In this document: piece after piece, positions 29,151 to 38,413 of the stretch
Position numbering within the stretch: the stretch's first letter is position 1
Layout of the letters: each line of letters starts with the position of its first letter
Assembly: GCA_030867875.1 (NCBI GenBank)
Contig: JAOWCC010000577.1
Coordinates: 89,261,740-89,325,739 of the forward strand
Length of the DNA: 64,000 nt
DNA from: Actinernus sp. WN-2022
Taxonomy: Eukaryota > Cnidaria > Anthozoa > Actiniaria > Actinernidae
Reading direction: 5' to 3'
Made by a program: the position numbers and the translations under genes
Notes under the pieces: model-generated
Database searches by the model: none
What the model was told of the DNA's origin: nothing
What the model saw: the letters and a program-made list of their open reading frames with translations, nothing else

Positions 29151-32100
29151 ATGACCGCTTACAGTTTGTGTATGGATGTAACACCAAAAAAAATCGTCGA
29201 CGAAAATACAATTTGCTTCCTTTGTGGTTTCAAATCACCAAGAAAAGAACGAGTTAATGTCTTTGGGAAAAGTTCAGAGGATATTGGTGGCCTGATAAAT
29301 GGAGCTCTTAGTATAAACATCAGCGATTTGTATCCTTCAAGTGGCGGCTTGTTTATTTGTACGAAGTCTTGCTACAAGCGCTTGATTCGCTATAAAAAAA
29401 CTAAACTTTCTTTGCAAGCTGTTCAAGACGAAATCGTCCAAGAGTTCAGAAAAAATGAAGTGTCCTTGAGAAAAAAGAGACTCAGAAGAGAAACAGAAGA
29501 CGAATTCAAACAAGAACTCGAACAAGACAACATCGGAGTTCCTGGTCGAAGTGACAACACAAGTAGCGTGGCAAAGAGCGTGCAACAGCTCTTTCCTACC
29601 ATTTGTACTTCTTTATATGCCGCCTCATCGGTACCTTACAGTTACAGTGGAATACATGGGCCAATCTTTACATCTACCCCGAGGAAAAACTTCCAGACAT
29701 CTACCCCGAAGAACTTCCAGACATCTGAGAAAAAGAGTGGGAGATCAGTTACGAGTAAAGTACTGATCGAATACCCTAGCAAAACTGTCCGTAAGTGTGT
29801 GCATCCTGATTATGAATCCATTACGAAAGCTCTTGCTTATGGGACGCCCGAATCATTGGCCAAAGCAGTCACGAAGTGCAAAGTATTAACGAAGCACGTT
29901 GTTGCCAGTGTGCTACAGCTTTTGTCAAAGGAAGTCAGTGGCCTTTGCTCGACATCGAATCCCACGTTATTAAGAAAGTGTGCCAAAACAGACCTGGAGA
30001 ATTTCAATCTGCAGTTGGTCTGCGAAGAATGGAAAAAGAAAGCCCCAATCTTCTACTCTTTTCTGATAACTTCAGCAAGCACGAGAACAACATTGAACTG
30101 TACTTGGCTCTCTGGGGTAGCAATGGCAGGATCAGTATTGCTGAAACAGAGAAATAACAAAATGAATGCCGCTGCCTCTGTACTTGGTGTTATGATAAAA
30201 TCAGGATCACTCGAGGTAATTTTCTTTATATCTTTATTGCAACGATTTTCATGGAAAGTATAAAATTATATGTTTTTTTTTTGTCAATTAATTGCTGCTC
30301 TACTAACTACTACTTACTACTACTACTTACTAGTACTACTTACTAGTACTACTAACTATTACTACTTCTTAACTACTACTACTACTACTTAACTACTACT
30401 CCTGCTACTACTACTAACAGCTGGGACCACCACCACTTGAATCTGCTACTACTACTAAGTGCCTAAATACTGCTACTTAACATCTGTATGGGAACAGGTG
30501 TAAATATACATATATATTAAATTGTGTTGTATTGTTTCTTTTCATAGTCTGCTCTTGACCGCTTGTCTAAACTGAAAGTATCATGCTGTAACAAAGTGGT
30601 ATTATCAAAATTGGATGTACTTGGAGATAATTTTGATATGATTCTCAAGACTGCAAAGGAAGACATTTCCAGTGAGTCTGTGAAAACAAAAGCCCTAAGT
30701 TGTGGTGTCACAAATCCCAGTTTAGCCTCAACCCCCATTGAAACAGACAAGGCCAAAGAAATCCTACAAGTACATCAAAAGAGCTGTCATCCTGGATTCA
30801 CCATTGCATTTGATAATATTGATTTAGAAATCCACAGGAAAAACATGACTGCTTCAAAACAGAATAGAGACATTCACTGGGTGAACCACAACATGTTCAC
30901 AAATAGAGTTTCTGGAAACCTGCTTCCAACTGAGGCACCAAAAGAAGTGTTATCCACAGTATCTAACATGAAATTCCTCCCAAGTGCTATTGATCAACTG
31001 AGACAAAGATACAATTATACTGTATTGGTGTCAAGGATTTTGGTTGACTATTTTGATGTGTATGCCCCACTGAAAGATGCATGCATTTATCACATTCCCC
31101 ACAAGTTCTCAAAGGAAATGTCAGAAAAATCTGTTAAGGTATATACAGCGAAAAAAGTTTTTTTAACTGTTAACCATTATAATAATATGCATGAAAAACA
31201 TTCTCGATTCTGATTGGCAAAGAGCAGTGCAGTTCAAATATAATTGAGTGCAAAAAAGTGTAATTGAGTGCAAATTATTTTTTTCACCAAGTGTCTCAAA
31301 ATCAATATTTTCGCTGAAATTCTGACATAAAAGTACCGGTACTCACAAGCGTTGAATATCCTGTATTTCTGCTGAAAATTGTCTGTGATTTGAGCAAAAA
31401 GTTTTCAATTTTAGTTATCACACCTTTTTAACAAAGAGCGCATGCAAGTGCCCAATTGACATGTACGTGACAGTAGTATAGGTGGAAAGAGGTTGTACAA
31501 AGAAGTTTTACAGGCTCTCATTTCCTATCTCTCCCCAGTCTCCCTCTTATTTCTTTTCATCTTGCATTTTCTTTTGCCCCTTTCACACTATCTGAGAGCC
31601 TGGAACAGGCTAGTGATTTGAGTGAAAAGCTTTCAATTTTAGCTAGCATGTGCTGCTGACGCAACCATTACTCTATTTTCGAGCAAAGAGCGTGCGCTCA
31701 AAGCTGCTTTTGTACCAGGGTGCAACTTAAAATGAAGGAAAGTAAAGATTATTTGTTTGTCATTTTTTTCATGTATATTATTAATAAGTAATCATATGAT
31801 TTTCTCGGGCAATTTAGGATTAATTCACATGTGTGTTTTGCAGGCTCGTGCAATTTTAATACTCTTTGAAAAACCAACTTGTGCAAATTAATCCAAAATT
31901 GCACTCGAAACCGTATGATTACCTATACTAAGTTCACAACACTTGGGAATGAATGAAAGCAGGAGCCCATTGGGGACCGGTCATTATTTAAGGGGAGTAC
32001 CAGGTTGGATAAAAAAATTTTCCCATATTTTTTTTCAAACCCTGTATTAGTTTTGACCTGAATTTTTCATATCCTGTTACATAGTTGAATAAAAAATCCC

Positions 32101-34602
32101 ATACCCCATAGGTTTTCCTGAAAAAAAAAATCATACCTGTACGATTTTTATCCAACCTGGTACTCCCCTTAAATAATGACTGGTCTCTTACCAGGAGTGT
32201 CCATCTCCCACACTAGGTCTGTGAGTCAGCGTATGACTGGATTGAGCTATATTTAGAACAGATCTCACAGGAGTTCATGTGCCCACACTTTGGGAATCCA
32301 CTCAAACCATAGTCAGGACAATGCAACGTTAGTAAAATCACCTCAAAGTACAATAGGTCATTCTTAATCTCGATAGTTATGGCAAGCATATGTACGATCG
32401 CAGCTGAGTCAGAAGGCAGTTAACCAGGAAACATGTTCTAAAAATAGCTCAAACTGGTCATACACTGACTCACAGGTATAGTGCATATGGACACTCCTGC
32501 ATGGTAATGGATTCCTGATGAAAGAAAGATGGAAAGTGAGAAAGAAAGAGAGAGAGAGAGAAAAATAAAGCAATATAATATACATACACATGGACACAAC
32601 AATAATGAACCAAGTTATCAACAATGATTATGATCCAGACTTTTTTTTGTATTTGTATCACTTGCAGGTTCAACTGGGAACAATATTTAAGAATGAAAAT
32701 GTAAATGAGGATATGGTTGCCATTCTCCAACAGCTTCAGTCATATCTTCCCAAAACCACAGAAGGTGCCTTTGATAATCAGATCATTGCAGGAGATCAGC
32801 TATCAATAGAGAGAGCAGTTAATCTCATATCATCAGTGTCCAATGGGTATACTCCAGAAGATCGTCTCGAAGGCTTCAACCTACAAATCGGTGACTGGCA
32901 TGCTGGAGTTAAAATCTTGTCTGTAAGTATCAGAAACTGTGATTTGTTGAAACAAATGCCCAAATGTGCTTTACACTTACACCTGTTTGCAGAAACGTTC
33001 TCCTTTTACAAAATAGTAAATTAAGTTAAAAGGAGTGAATTGAAGACACAAACGAAATGCACTGAAGCTCAATTCTGGCTCAATGCTAATTAATTCCTTT
33101 TTACTATTTTGCAAAAGGATGAAGTTTTGGCTAACAGGTGTAAATAAATATACTAATAACCAAATACAACTTCATTGTGACAGTATATATGAAAATGGGG
33201 AATGGTACTAGCTGCTTTATATATTGCCACTCACAGCCTTGAGTGCAAACAATACATAATTTTATGTGAAACAGTACTATTTTTAAATAGTGCTGTGCTG
33301 TTTCTATTGTTTCATCATTGCTACATGCATTACTAATTAGTGCTTAATTATTTTTTACAGCTCATCTACAAGCGGTTCTTCTCTGCAAAGTCAGAGGTTG
33401 ATAAGTGCACTTTGAGTTCTGACCGTGCACTCATCAACCGCAGAAATGTTACAGCAGAACCCCACTCAGCTTATTGTCCTGACAGAGATTTCCTGGCAAT
33501 TGTAATCAAAGCCAGAGTAATCACTGCAGCTTTCTCTGTGCTTGGATTTATTGATAAACAAAGCTGTCCAACGAAATATCCCTTGCCTGATGACATATCA
33601 ACACAGAGCAAACAGTCTAAGTTGGAATACTTACACAAGGCAGCATCACTAATCGTTGACAAATTTGTTTTTTCTGATGATTATGTCAACCACCTCCTTG
33701 ACAGTATCTTGACAAATCAGGAGATTCAAGATGTTCAAGATCAACAGCCACGTACAGCAGATGGAAGATTCCTGTGTCGATTTCCTGGGTGCCAGGTGTC
33801 ATTTAAGTATGATGGTGCAAGTAGGAGGAGGCATGAGGCCACACACGATCCACCTCCAGAAGTCCCAGCTGGCAGTGTTGCTGAGAAGCAATCATCATAT
33901 TCAAAGCCTTCGAAGTCAACCAGCATCAAGTGCAAGAGTAACACTGATGATGTGTACAGTTATAACTGTGCCTTGCTTGCTGATGGTTTGCTTTTCCAGA
34001 ATTTTTTAGATTCTATCAAAGAAGGAGATGGTTCGAGGTTGATGAGACAATATAAGTATGTGTTGTTATATTGTAAAGCTGATGGCCAGGGCAGCACCAA
34101 ATATGCCTTAGAGTGCCTCTACCAGGCATTTCTTGTAGAAGCCCTTCTGTCTTCCAGGGACAGTGAGCGATTTGTTTGCAATCGAAGTGTCAACACGAAT
34201 GGTGGAATTGGAAATAACATTCCACATGACCTGGAAGTGGAACACAGCAACCGCTTCATAAAGACAAGTATCAAGAACCTTGGACCCAATGTGACTGAAA
34301 AAGCAGTGAGGCGGATCTGCCAATCAGAAAATGCTGTAAGGTCTATGCTGAACAACTTTGATCAGGGTCTGCACCGTATTAAGAGGTCTGGAAAGCATAC
34401 AAAAAGTTGTGAAGAAGGTGACCTTAATGAATTGATCAAGAGAGCAGTTTCAGCAGATATATTCACAAGTCAACCAGGTCGGAAATACAGTTGTTTCTCT
34501 GACTTTGAAAGAGACCCTTTCAAAAACTTGGAAATGTCAGCCTTGTACCAGTGGATTAATAAGCACAAAGAGAACATTCAACGTGGCAACAGGGCACGTT
34601 AA
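29151..34602 (+). CDS. DUF6589-like putative DDE transposase (4 exons, 1050 aa)
   Basis: Exons 29151-30215, 30548-31138, 32668-32922 and 33361-34602 join in phase 0 with GT...AG at every junction. I chose the ATG at 29151 because the open frame upstream has no ATG and runs into the inverted repeat; 29172 is the alternative. Seen: a CxxC...CxxxC zinc-binding pattern (C22, C25, C70, C74), a basic stretch after it, and acidic residues spaced as in RNase H-fold transposases. These are FDN (D444), AGDQLSIERA (D595), GDWH (D628, H630) and DLEVEHSNR (E929/E931). A C2H2 finger (C776, C781, H795, H799) is inserted before the last acidic residue. The GDQL, DWH and DLEVEH patterns match what I recall of DUF6589 proteins. 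The transposase role is inferred from the fold pattern and from residence in a TIR element. The 3' end faces the helicase gene. Confidence 0.85.
30216..30547 (+). other. Transposase intron 1 with TAC-rich low-complexity tract
   Basis: Donor GTAATT, acceptor TCTTTTCATAG. About 30297-30420 is an imperfect (TAC)n/(ACT)n trinucleotide tract broken by TAGTAC and TTAACT units. AACAGGTGTAAATA near 30492 matches the right arm of the fold-back repeat in intron 3 and may be a fragment of the same family. No gene is seen. Confidence 0.85.
31785..31927. repeat. Fold-back (MITE-like) repeat in intron 2
   Basis: Imperfect inverted repeat of about 42 bp. The left arm runs from TAAGTAATCATATGATTTTC through GGATTAATT (about 31785-31825). 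The right arm (about 31886-31927) is its reverse complement with several mismatches and reads AATTAATCC ... GTATGATTACC. The loop is about 60 bp. No clean target duplication is seen, so the mobile origin is an inference. Confidence 0.6.
31975..32185. mobile_element. Small non-autonomous element / fold-back with TTAA-flanked core
   Basis: The arms match over about 41 bp with one clear mismatch. Left: GACCGGTCATTATTTAAGGG onward to about 32015. Right: the reverse complement, ending in AATGACTGGTC at 32185. Inside the arms, TTAA at 31988-31991 and 32169-32172 precedes GGGGAGTACC and follows GGTACTCCCC. This could be a TTAA target duplication around a 177-bp core (piggyBac- or Kolobok-like). Because symmetry continues outside the TTAA, the true ends may instead be at 31975/32185. 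Confidence 0.6.
32923..33360 (+). other. Transposase intron 3 (438 bp)
   Basis: Consensus donor GTAAGT at 32923. The acceptor is TTATTTTTTACAG, preceded by a branch-point-like TACTAAT about 25-30 bases upstream. It contains the fold-back repeat at 32977-33143. No coding potential continues across it: the exon 3 frame reads a further 34 codons and stops at 33024. Confidence 0.85.
32977..33143. repeat. Fold-back (MITE-like) repeat in intron 3
   Basis: Inverted arms of about 43 bp. The left arm begins TTACACCTGTTTGC and continues to CAAAATAGTA (to about 33019). The right arm (33101-33143) is the imperfect reverse complement, ending GGCTAACAGGTGTAA. A copy of the terminal motif AACAGGTGTAAATA also occurs in intron 1 near 30492, which suggests a small repeat family. 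No target duplication was identified. Confidence 0.6.
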
Positions 34603-34709
34603 TTAGTTTCAAGCTAACCTTGTCAAGTTGTGTAAATATAACCATACACCCTATAGCCATGTACACATCATAGGGAAGATAATTATTGTACAAAGTTGTG
34701 TGATTATAA

Positions 34710-34862
34710 GGGACTGGTTAGAAATTAGCAGGGGGGGGGGGAGTGGAGGGTCAAAATATTTCATACCTATTGTCTGGGGAGGGTTACATGTACATGTATT
34801 TTTAGACTTCTTCATTTCATTCTCCATCCCCCCCTCCCCCCCACTAATTTCTGACCAGTCCC
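34710..34862. repeat. G-tract hairpin, copy 1
   Basis: Inverted ends GGGACTGGTTAGAAATTAG and CTAATTTCTGACCAGTCCC (one mismatch). Immediately inside are an 11-base G-run on the left and a C-rich run broken by T on the right, so the whole 153-bp unit can fold on itself. It is repeated at 34944-35112 and is likely a small non-autonomous element duplicated with its flank. Confidence 0.75.
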
Positions 34863-34943
34863 TAAACCACACCCTGTAGCCATGTGTACACATCATAGGG
34901 AAAATGGATTGATCATTTATTGTACAAAGTTGTGTGATTATAA

Positions 34944-35112
34944 GGGACTGGTTAGAAATTAGCAGGGGGGGGGGGGGGGGGGGGGTGGAGGGTCAAAATA
35001 TTTCATACCTATTGTCTGGGGAGGGTTACATGTACATGTATTTTTAGACTTCTTCATTTCATTCTCCATCCCCCCCTCCCCCCCACCTCCCCACTAATTT
35101 CTGACCAGTCCC
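34944..35112. repeat. G-tract hairpin, copy 2
   Basis: Second copy of the unit at 34710-34862 with the same inverted ends. The left G-run is expanded to 21 bases and the C-rich arm is longer by CCTCCCCA-type sequence. The interior (GGTCAAAATATTTCATACC and the TTACATGTACATG stretch) is nearly identical to copy 1, so the duplication is recent. Confidence 0.75.
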
Positions 35113-35590
35113 TAAACCACACCCTTTAGCCATGTGTACACATCATAGGGAAAATGGTTTGATCATTTATTGTACAAAGTTGTGTGAATATAAGAGACTT
35201 TGGGTTAACAATGTCATTCATTCACTCTAGAAAAAGGTGTGTGACTGTGTCATGCTTGTCTCAAATTGTAGAATATTACTTTACTGACAGCATACACGTA
35301 CATTGTAAGCAATCACGCTGAAGTGAAAACTTAGAGCTAGTGTAACCACAACCATAGTCATGTGTACATATAGGAAAATAGTTTGATTGATCATTTACTA
35401 TATAGAATGCCTTGAGTGTTATTGTTTGCATTCATTTGTTTCATTTAAACTATAAGTATGGGAACAATAATTCATTATCCCTAAGTACATGTACTAAATT
35501 GTACAGTTAAGAGGGGCAGAGAACACAGCACAAAGACAGCCACAATTTCTAGTACATGTACATAGGTAACAGAAATCAATGATTGTGAGT

Positions 35591-35598
35591 GTTAATAC
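35591..35598. repeat. Target duplication (left) of nested 506-bp element
   Basis: GTTAATAC directly before the left end of the nested element; the same eight bases follow its right end at 36105-36112. Confidence 0.8.
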
Positions 35599-35886
35599 AG
35601 GAACACCCAACGAACTGTTCTGCAAAATAACTGTTCTTCTGGGCCACTCGGCTGGCAAATTCTGCACTTTGGAATTTCTTGGCTGGCAAATTCTGCAGTC
35701 TGATACTAAATAATAATATAACGGAGCGATATTTGTCAGCTGGTAAATTCTGCAGTCCGATATAATTACATAATAATAATATAACAGAGCGATATTTCTC
35801 AGCTGGCAAATTCTGCACGTACCTGTTGTTTCACAGGTTTTTAAAAATACCGAATTCTGCAGGTTAGCTCAGGTTTTTATTCTCAA

Positions 35887-35892
35887 AATAAA
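35887..35892 (+). terminator. Candidate poly(A) signal, plus strand
   Basis: AATAAA inside the nested element, the first exact hexamer I find downstream of the transposase stop (34602). It lies almost 1.3 kb away, so a variant hexamer nearer the stop may be used instead. A second AATAAA lies at 36172-36177. Confidence 0.3.
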
Positions 35893-36069
35893 AATATATT
35901 TTTGCTGCTGGCAAATTCTGCACTTAAATATTTCAGCTGGGAAATTTAAAAATTCTTCATGAACTTTAGGCTGGCTGGCGCTGCAGAACAGCTGTTCGTC
36001 TGCCAGCTGAAAAACAATTCCCTTAAATATGTTTAAATACATCTGATTTGTTATAAAAACATCAGAATG

Positions 36070-36075
36070 TTTATT
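36070..36075 (-). terminator. Candidate poly(A) signal, minus strand (helicase)
   Basis: TTTATT on the plus strand, AATAAA on the minus strand, about 115 bases past the helicase stop and inside the nested 506-bp element. Distance and orientation suit 3'-end formation of the helicase transcript. Confidence 0.45.
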
Positions 36076-36104
36076 TTTATGAAGTTTTACCGTTGGGTGT
36101 TCCT

Positions 36105-36112
36105 GTTAATAC
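36105..36112. repeat. Target duplication (right) of nested 506-bp element
   Basis: GTTAATAC, identical to 35591-35598. Confidence 0.8.
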
Positions 36113-36189
36113 ACAACACGTTCTGTTTGTACTAGAACTTAACTATTATTTCTCAATAGTTACTACTGGCAAATAAATGAAAAAGTCAA

Positions 36190-38327
36190 TTACATTGTGT
36201 GAAATGAGTGGTTGTCCAGTACATCCAGGACAGTTGCAGGAACTTCAACATTCAAAGACTCCTCAAGTGCACTATCTGAACTCTCTAGCTGAGAAATAGA
36301 CAAATTCTCTAAAGCAAGTTCAAGAAGGGAATCATCTTGAACAAGGTTATCCCATTCTCCATAACAATCTTCCATATCGATTTCATTAGGTTCACCAGAT
36401 AATATTTCACTTATACATGCATAGTCAATCTCTGAAACATCCCCAAATACCTTACTTACCATTTCAAGAATCTTGCATGCATGCTTCAAGTCCCATATCT
36501 CTACTTTATCTAAAATGTCCTGAAGTGTAAAGATCACCTCACAACTATCTAGTACCTGAGTGATTTGGACTTCTGAAAATCCAAGTAGAAACTGTGGATG
36601 AGTCAGAGTTTTTAGTTGATTGTTTTTGGACTTTGATATCAACTTCATCACAAGTAACGTGTGGTAATCTGTCAAATGCTTCTGTAGATCCTCAAGGTGC
36701 TCTTGGGTCACAACTCTGGTGTGCATGGTAGGCAGACTTTGTTTGCTGTCAGAATTTCCAGGGAATCTTGTAAATTCTGCACAATCTGAAGTGCCACATT
36801 GACATTCAGCTGCACAATTATCACAGCACAAATGCACTGGTGTGATCACACTTAAGTGAGAGCAATAATTATCAAAATTCTGTAAAAGCGCATTTCGCCT
36901 GCATGCTTTGGTTTTCACATAGTTTTTCATGTGTTTGTCTACATGATTCAGCATCAGGCCTTGATAAATGATGAAAGCTACACTTTGTTTCCCATCTCTC
37001 CCTGCACGTCCTGTTTCTTGTATGTAAGCCTCAAGATTTTTGGATGGGCCAAAATGAATGATACGACAAACACCTTTACAGTCGACACCCATGCCAAATG
37101 CGATGGTTGCAATTAATATTCGTAATCCTGAGTCCTGGTTTTGAAATTCTTGGAGTATTGCTTCCTTATTGGCTTCTGGAGTACATGAGTGCAACATTTC
37201 AAGTACAACATTTCTAGGATTATCATCAAGATAGAGTTTCTTTCCAAGCAAAACTCTCAGTGTAGAGTATAATAGTCCACATTGTTTTATAGTTTGGCAG
37301 TAAATTATTGTGCGAGAAGTGTTCTGTCTGTGTATCAGTATTTCATCAACTAACCACTGAAAATACTCCTCCAGACTCTTATCTTTGGGTATGTAGTGCA
37401 CAGAGTAAGCAAGATTCGTCTTGTTCGGACTTTCAGAAATGATATGTGGGTTTTCCATTAATAGAACATCCATTATTGTTTTCCTGGTCTCTGATGTGGC
37501 TGTGGCAGTCAAAGCAATAATGTTTACATTGGTCAAAGACCTTAGTTCATGAAGTTCAGAGTATGTCTCACGGAATGCTGCCATATTGGTGGTATTTGAA
37601 GTCCCCCTTTAAAAAAAAACATAAATATGCTGTATTTAGAAAACTACACTAAGTTTTCTCCTTGTTCAGCTGATTTAGACTAACAGTGTAATTATGAACA
37701 GCTCAGAAGGAAAAGTACTTCCAAACAAATGTAGCTAGCTATTAAAGATCATGAAGTTCAATAAATTGAAGATCATGAATCACATGATTCTCTTTCGAAA
37801 TAATCTTACATAGATTTTGTCGCTCTAAAAATACCAAACCTTGAAGTTTATGCCACTTACCATTGCTTTATAACGTGTGCCTCATCAACTGCAATAGAGC
37901 ACAACTTGACAGAATAAATCTCGCTCGATAACACGGACCGCCAGCGTTCGTTATTCAACCATGCTTCTGGGGTACCATACACTACTGAATACGAACCCTC
38001 TTCCACGGCTTTCGCTTCTTTGTCTGATATATCAGTTAAACATATCGCAGATATACCAAGTTTCTGGAGGCTGGCGACTTGATCTTTCATTAAATTTATG
38101 AGCGGAGATACAACCACAACGATATGGTCCGATACATCAGTGTTTAACACATCAAAGCAGAGTGGCAAAGCTTGATAAATCAGAGATTTACCATACCCAG
38201 TGGGAAGATTTACGAAGATATCCCGTTTTTGTGTCGTAAAAACGTCAATGGCTTCTTTCTGGTGAGAACTTAGCTCAGTAATGTTAAATTTATCACACAC
38301 TCGTTCAAACGCTTCTTCTAACGCCAT
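36190..38327 (-). CDS. RecQ-type SF2 DNA helicase (2 exons, 627 aa)
   Basis: Exon 1 38327-37861 and exon 2 37606-36190; GT at 37860 and AG at 37607 split a Trp codon (W156) and restore the frame. The ATG at 38327 gives MALEEAF. Seen in order: motif 0 glutamine (Q23), Walker A PTGYGKS (42-48), DEAH (148-151) followed by QW as in RecQ, motif III LTATAT (188-193), motif IV IIYCQT, motif V ATIAFGMGVD (322-331), motif VI QETGRAGRDG (352-361), and a RecQ-like zinc cluster (C391, C404, C417, C420). No clear HRDC domain; the last 200 residues are acidic and unassigned. ATP-driven 3'-5' unwinding is expected from the family. Between QWG and FRETY there are extra residues relative to bacterial RecQ, in the aromatic-loop region. 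Its place in the transposon suggests a role in transposition or repair of the ends; a captured host repair gene is the alternative. Confidence 0.92.
37607..37860 (-). other. Helicase intron (254 bp)
   Basis: Minus-strand donor GTAAGT (37860-37855) and an acceptor with a long T-run ending TTTTTTTTTAAAG at 37607. It separates the DEAH box exon from the motif III exon. No other feature is seen. Confidence 0.9.
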
Positions 38328-38413
38328 TTTGTTTTCGTCTTCCCGCGATTCGTAGCCAAGGTCAAGGTCAGGTTTCCCGATTTTGGAAGCTTCATGGTAA
38401 TTGGTTCATTTTC
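38328..38413 (-). promoter_or_regulatory. Putative promoter / 5' leader of the helicase gene
   Basis: Unique stretch between the helicase ATG and the right inverted repeat. It has a CCAAT box on the minus strand (38404-38400) about 73 bases before the ATG, matching the distance of the CCAAT at 29079 from the transposase ATG. Two short upstream open frames occur: one of five codons starting at 38409, and one whose TAG overlaps the helicase start region. AGGTCAAGGTCA, a direct repeat resembling nuclear-receptor half-sites, is at 38359-38370. Function is inferred. Confidence 0.4.

Larger units (their letters stand above)
31139..32667 (+). other. Transposase intron 2 (1529 bp), filled with nested repeats
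   Basis: Donor GTATAT, acceptor CACTTGCAG. It holds a diverged direct repeat (31385-31447 and 31613-31700, sharing GTGATTTGAG, TTTCAATTTTAG and CAAAGAGCG), two fold-back elements (listed separately) and a GA-rich tract near 32520-32565. No exon fits between its ends: the flanking exons join directly in frame and complete a motif run expected for the family. Confidence 0.8.
34603..35590. other. Non-coding region downstream of the transposase
   Basis: 3' flank between the convergent genes. It consists largely of an imperfect tandem duplication with a period of about 234-250 bp: a spacer of about 80 bp (CCATGTGTACACATCATAGGG ending in GTTGTGTGATTATAAG) occurs near 34640, 34863 and 35113 and in diverged form near 35343. 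Two G-tract hairpins lie between these copies. TGTACATGTA motifs recur. I see no credible gene; short open frames here follow the repeat units. Confidence 0.75.
35599..36104. mobile_element. Nested non-autonomous element with 8-bp duplication (hAT-like)
   Basis: 14-bp inverted ends AGGAACACCCAACG and CGTTGGGTGTTCCT, flanked by perfect GTTAATAC duplications (35591-35598, 36105-36112). Eight-base duplications are typical of hAT and some other superfamilies, and the junction can also be read as CAGGAAC...GTTCCTG with a 6-bp repeat. The interior carries about six copies of CTGGCAAATTCTGCA or close variants in one orientation (near 35652, 35683, 35740, 35802, 35907 and a shortened one near 35855). 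It also has two tandem units of about 60 bp (35694-35754, 35755-35815). It encodes nothing convincing. It sits exactly between the two convergent genes. Confidence 0.8.

Noticed and set aside
29337..29585. Minus-strand and alternative-frame reading frames within transposase exons (also 29551-29766, 29876-30157, 30517-30756, 33471-33662, 33731-34009, 33741-33944, 34108-34355)
   Set aside because: They overlap the well-supported exons in other frames and show no domain or plausible composition of their own.
32409..32730. Two minus-strand frames over the GA-rich tract
   Set aside because: Low-complexity translation (runs of S, L, F) from the GA/CT tract in intron 2 and antisense to exon 3.
30548..33024. 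Separate small genes at 30563-31213 and 32590-33024
   Set aside because: These are exons 2 and 3 of the transposase; consensus splice sites join them in phase and the extra codons are intron read-through.
34628..34896. Short frames on both strands across the first G-tract hairpin
   Set aside because: Their sequence follows the duplicated hairpin and G/C runs; they mirror each other because the unit is palindromic.
35576..35818. 80-codon minus-strand frame with internal repeats (QNLPA...YRSVILL)
   Set aside because: The protein repeats are the translated tandem 60-bp units and CTGGCAAATTCTGCA motifs of the nested element, not a gene.
36931..37116. Plus-strand 61-codon frame
   Set aside because: Antisense shadow of helicase motifs V and VI.
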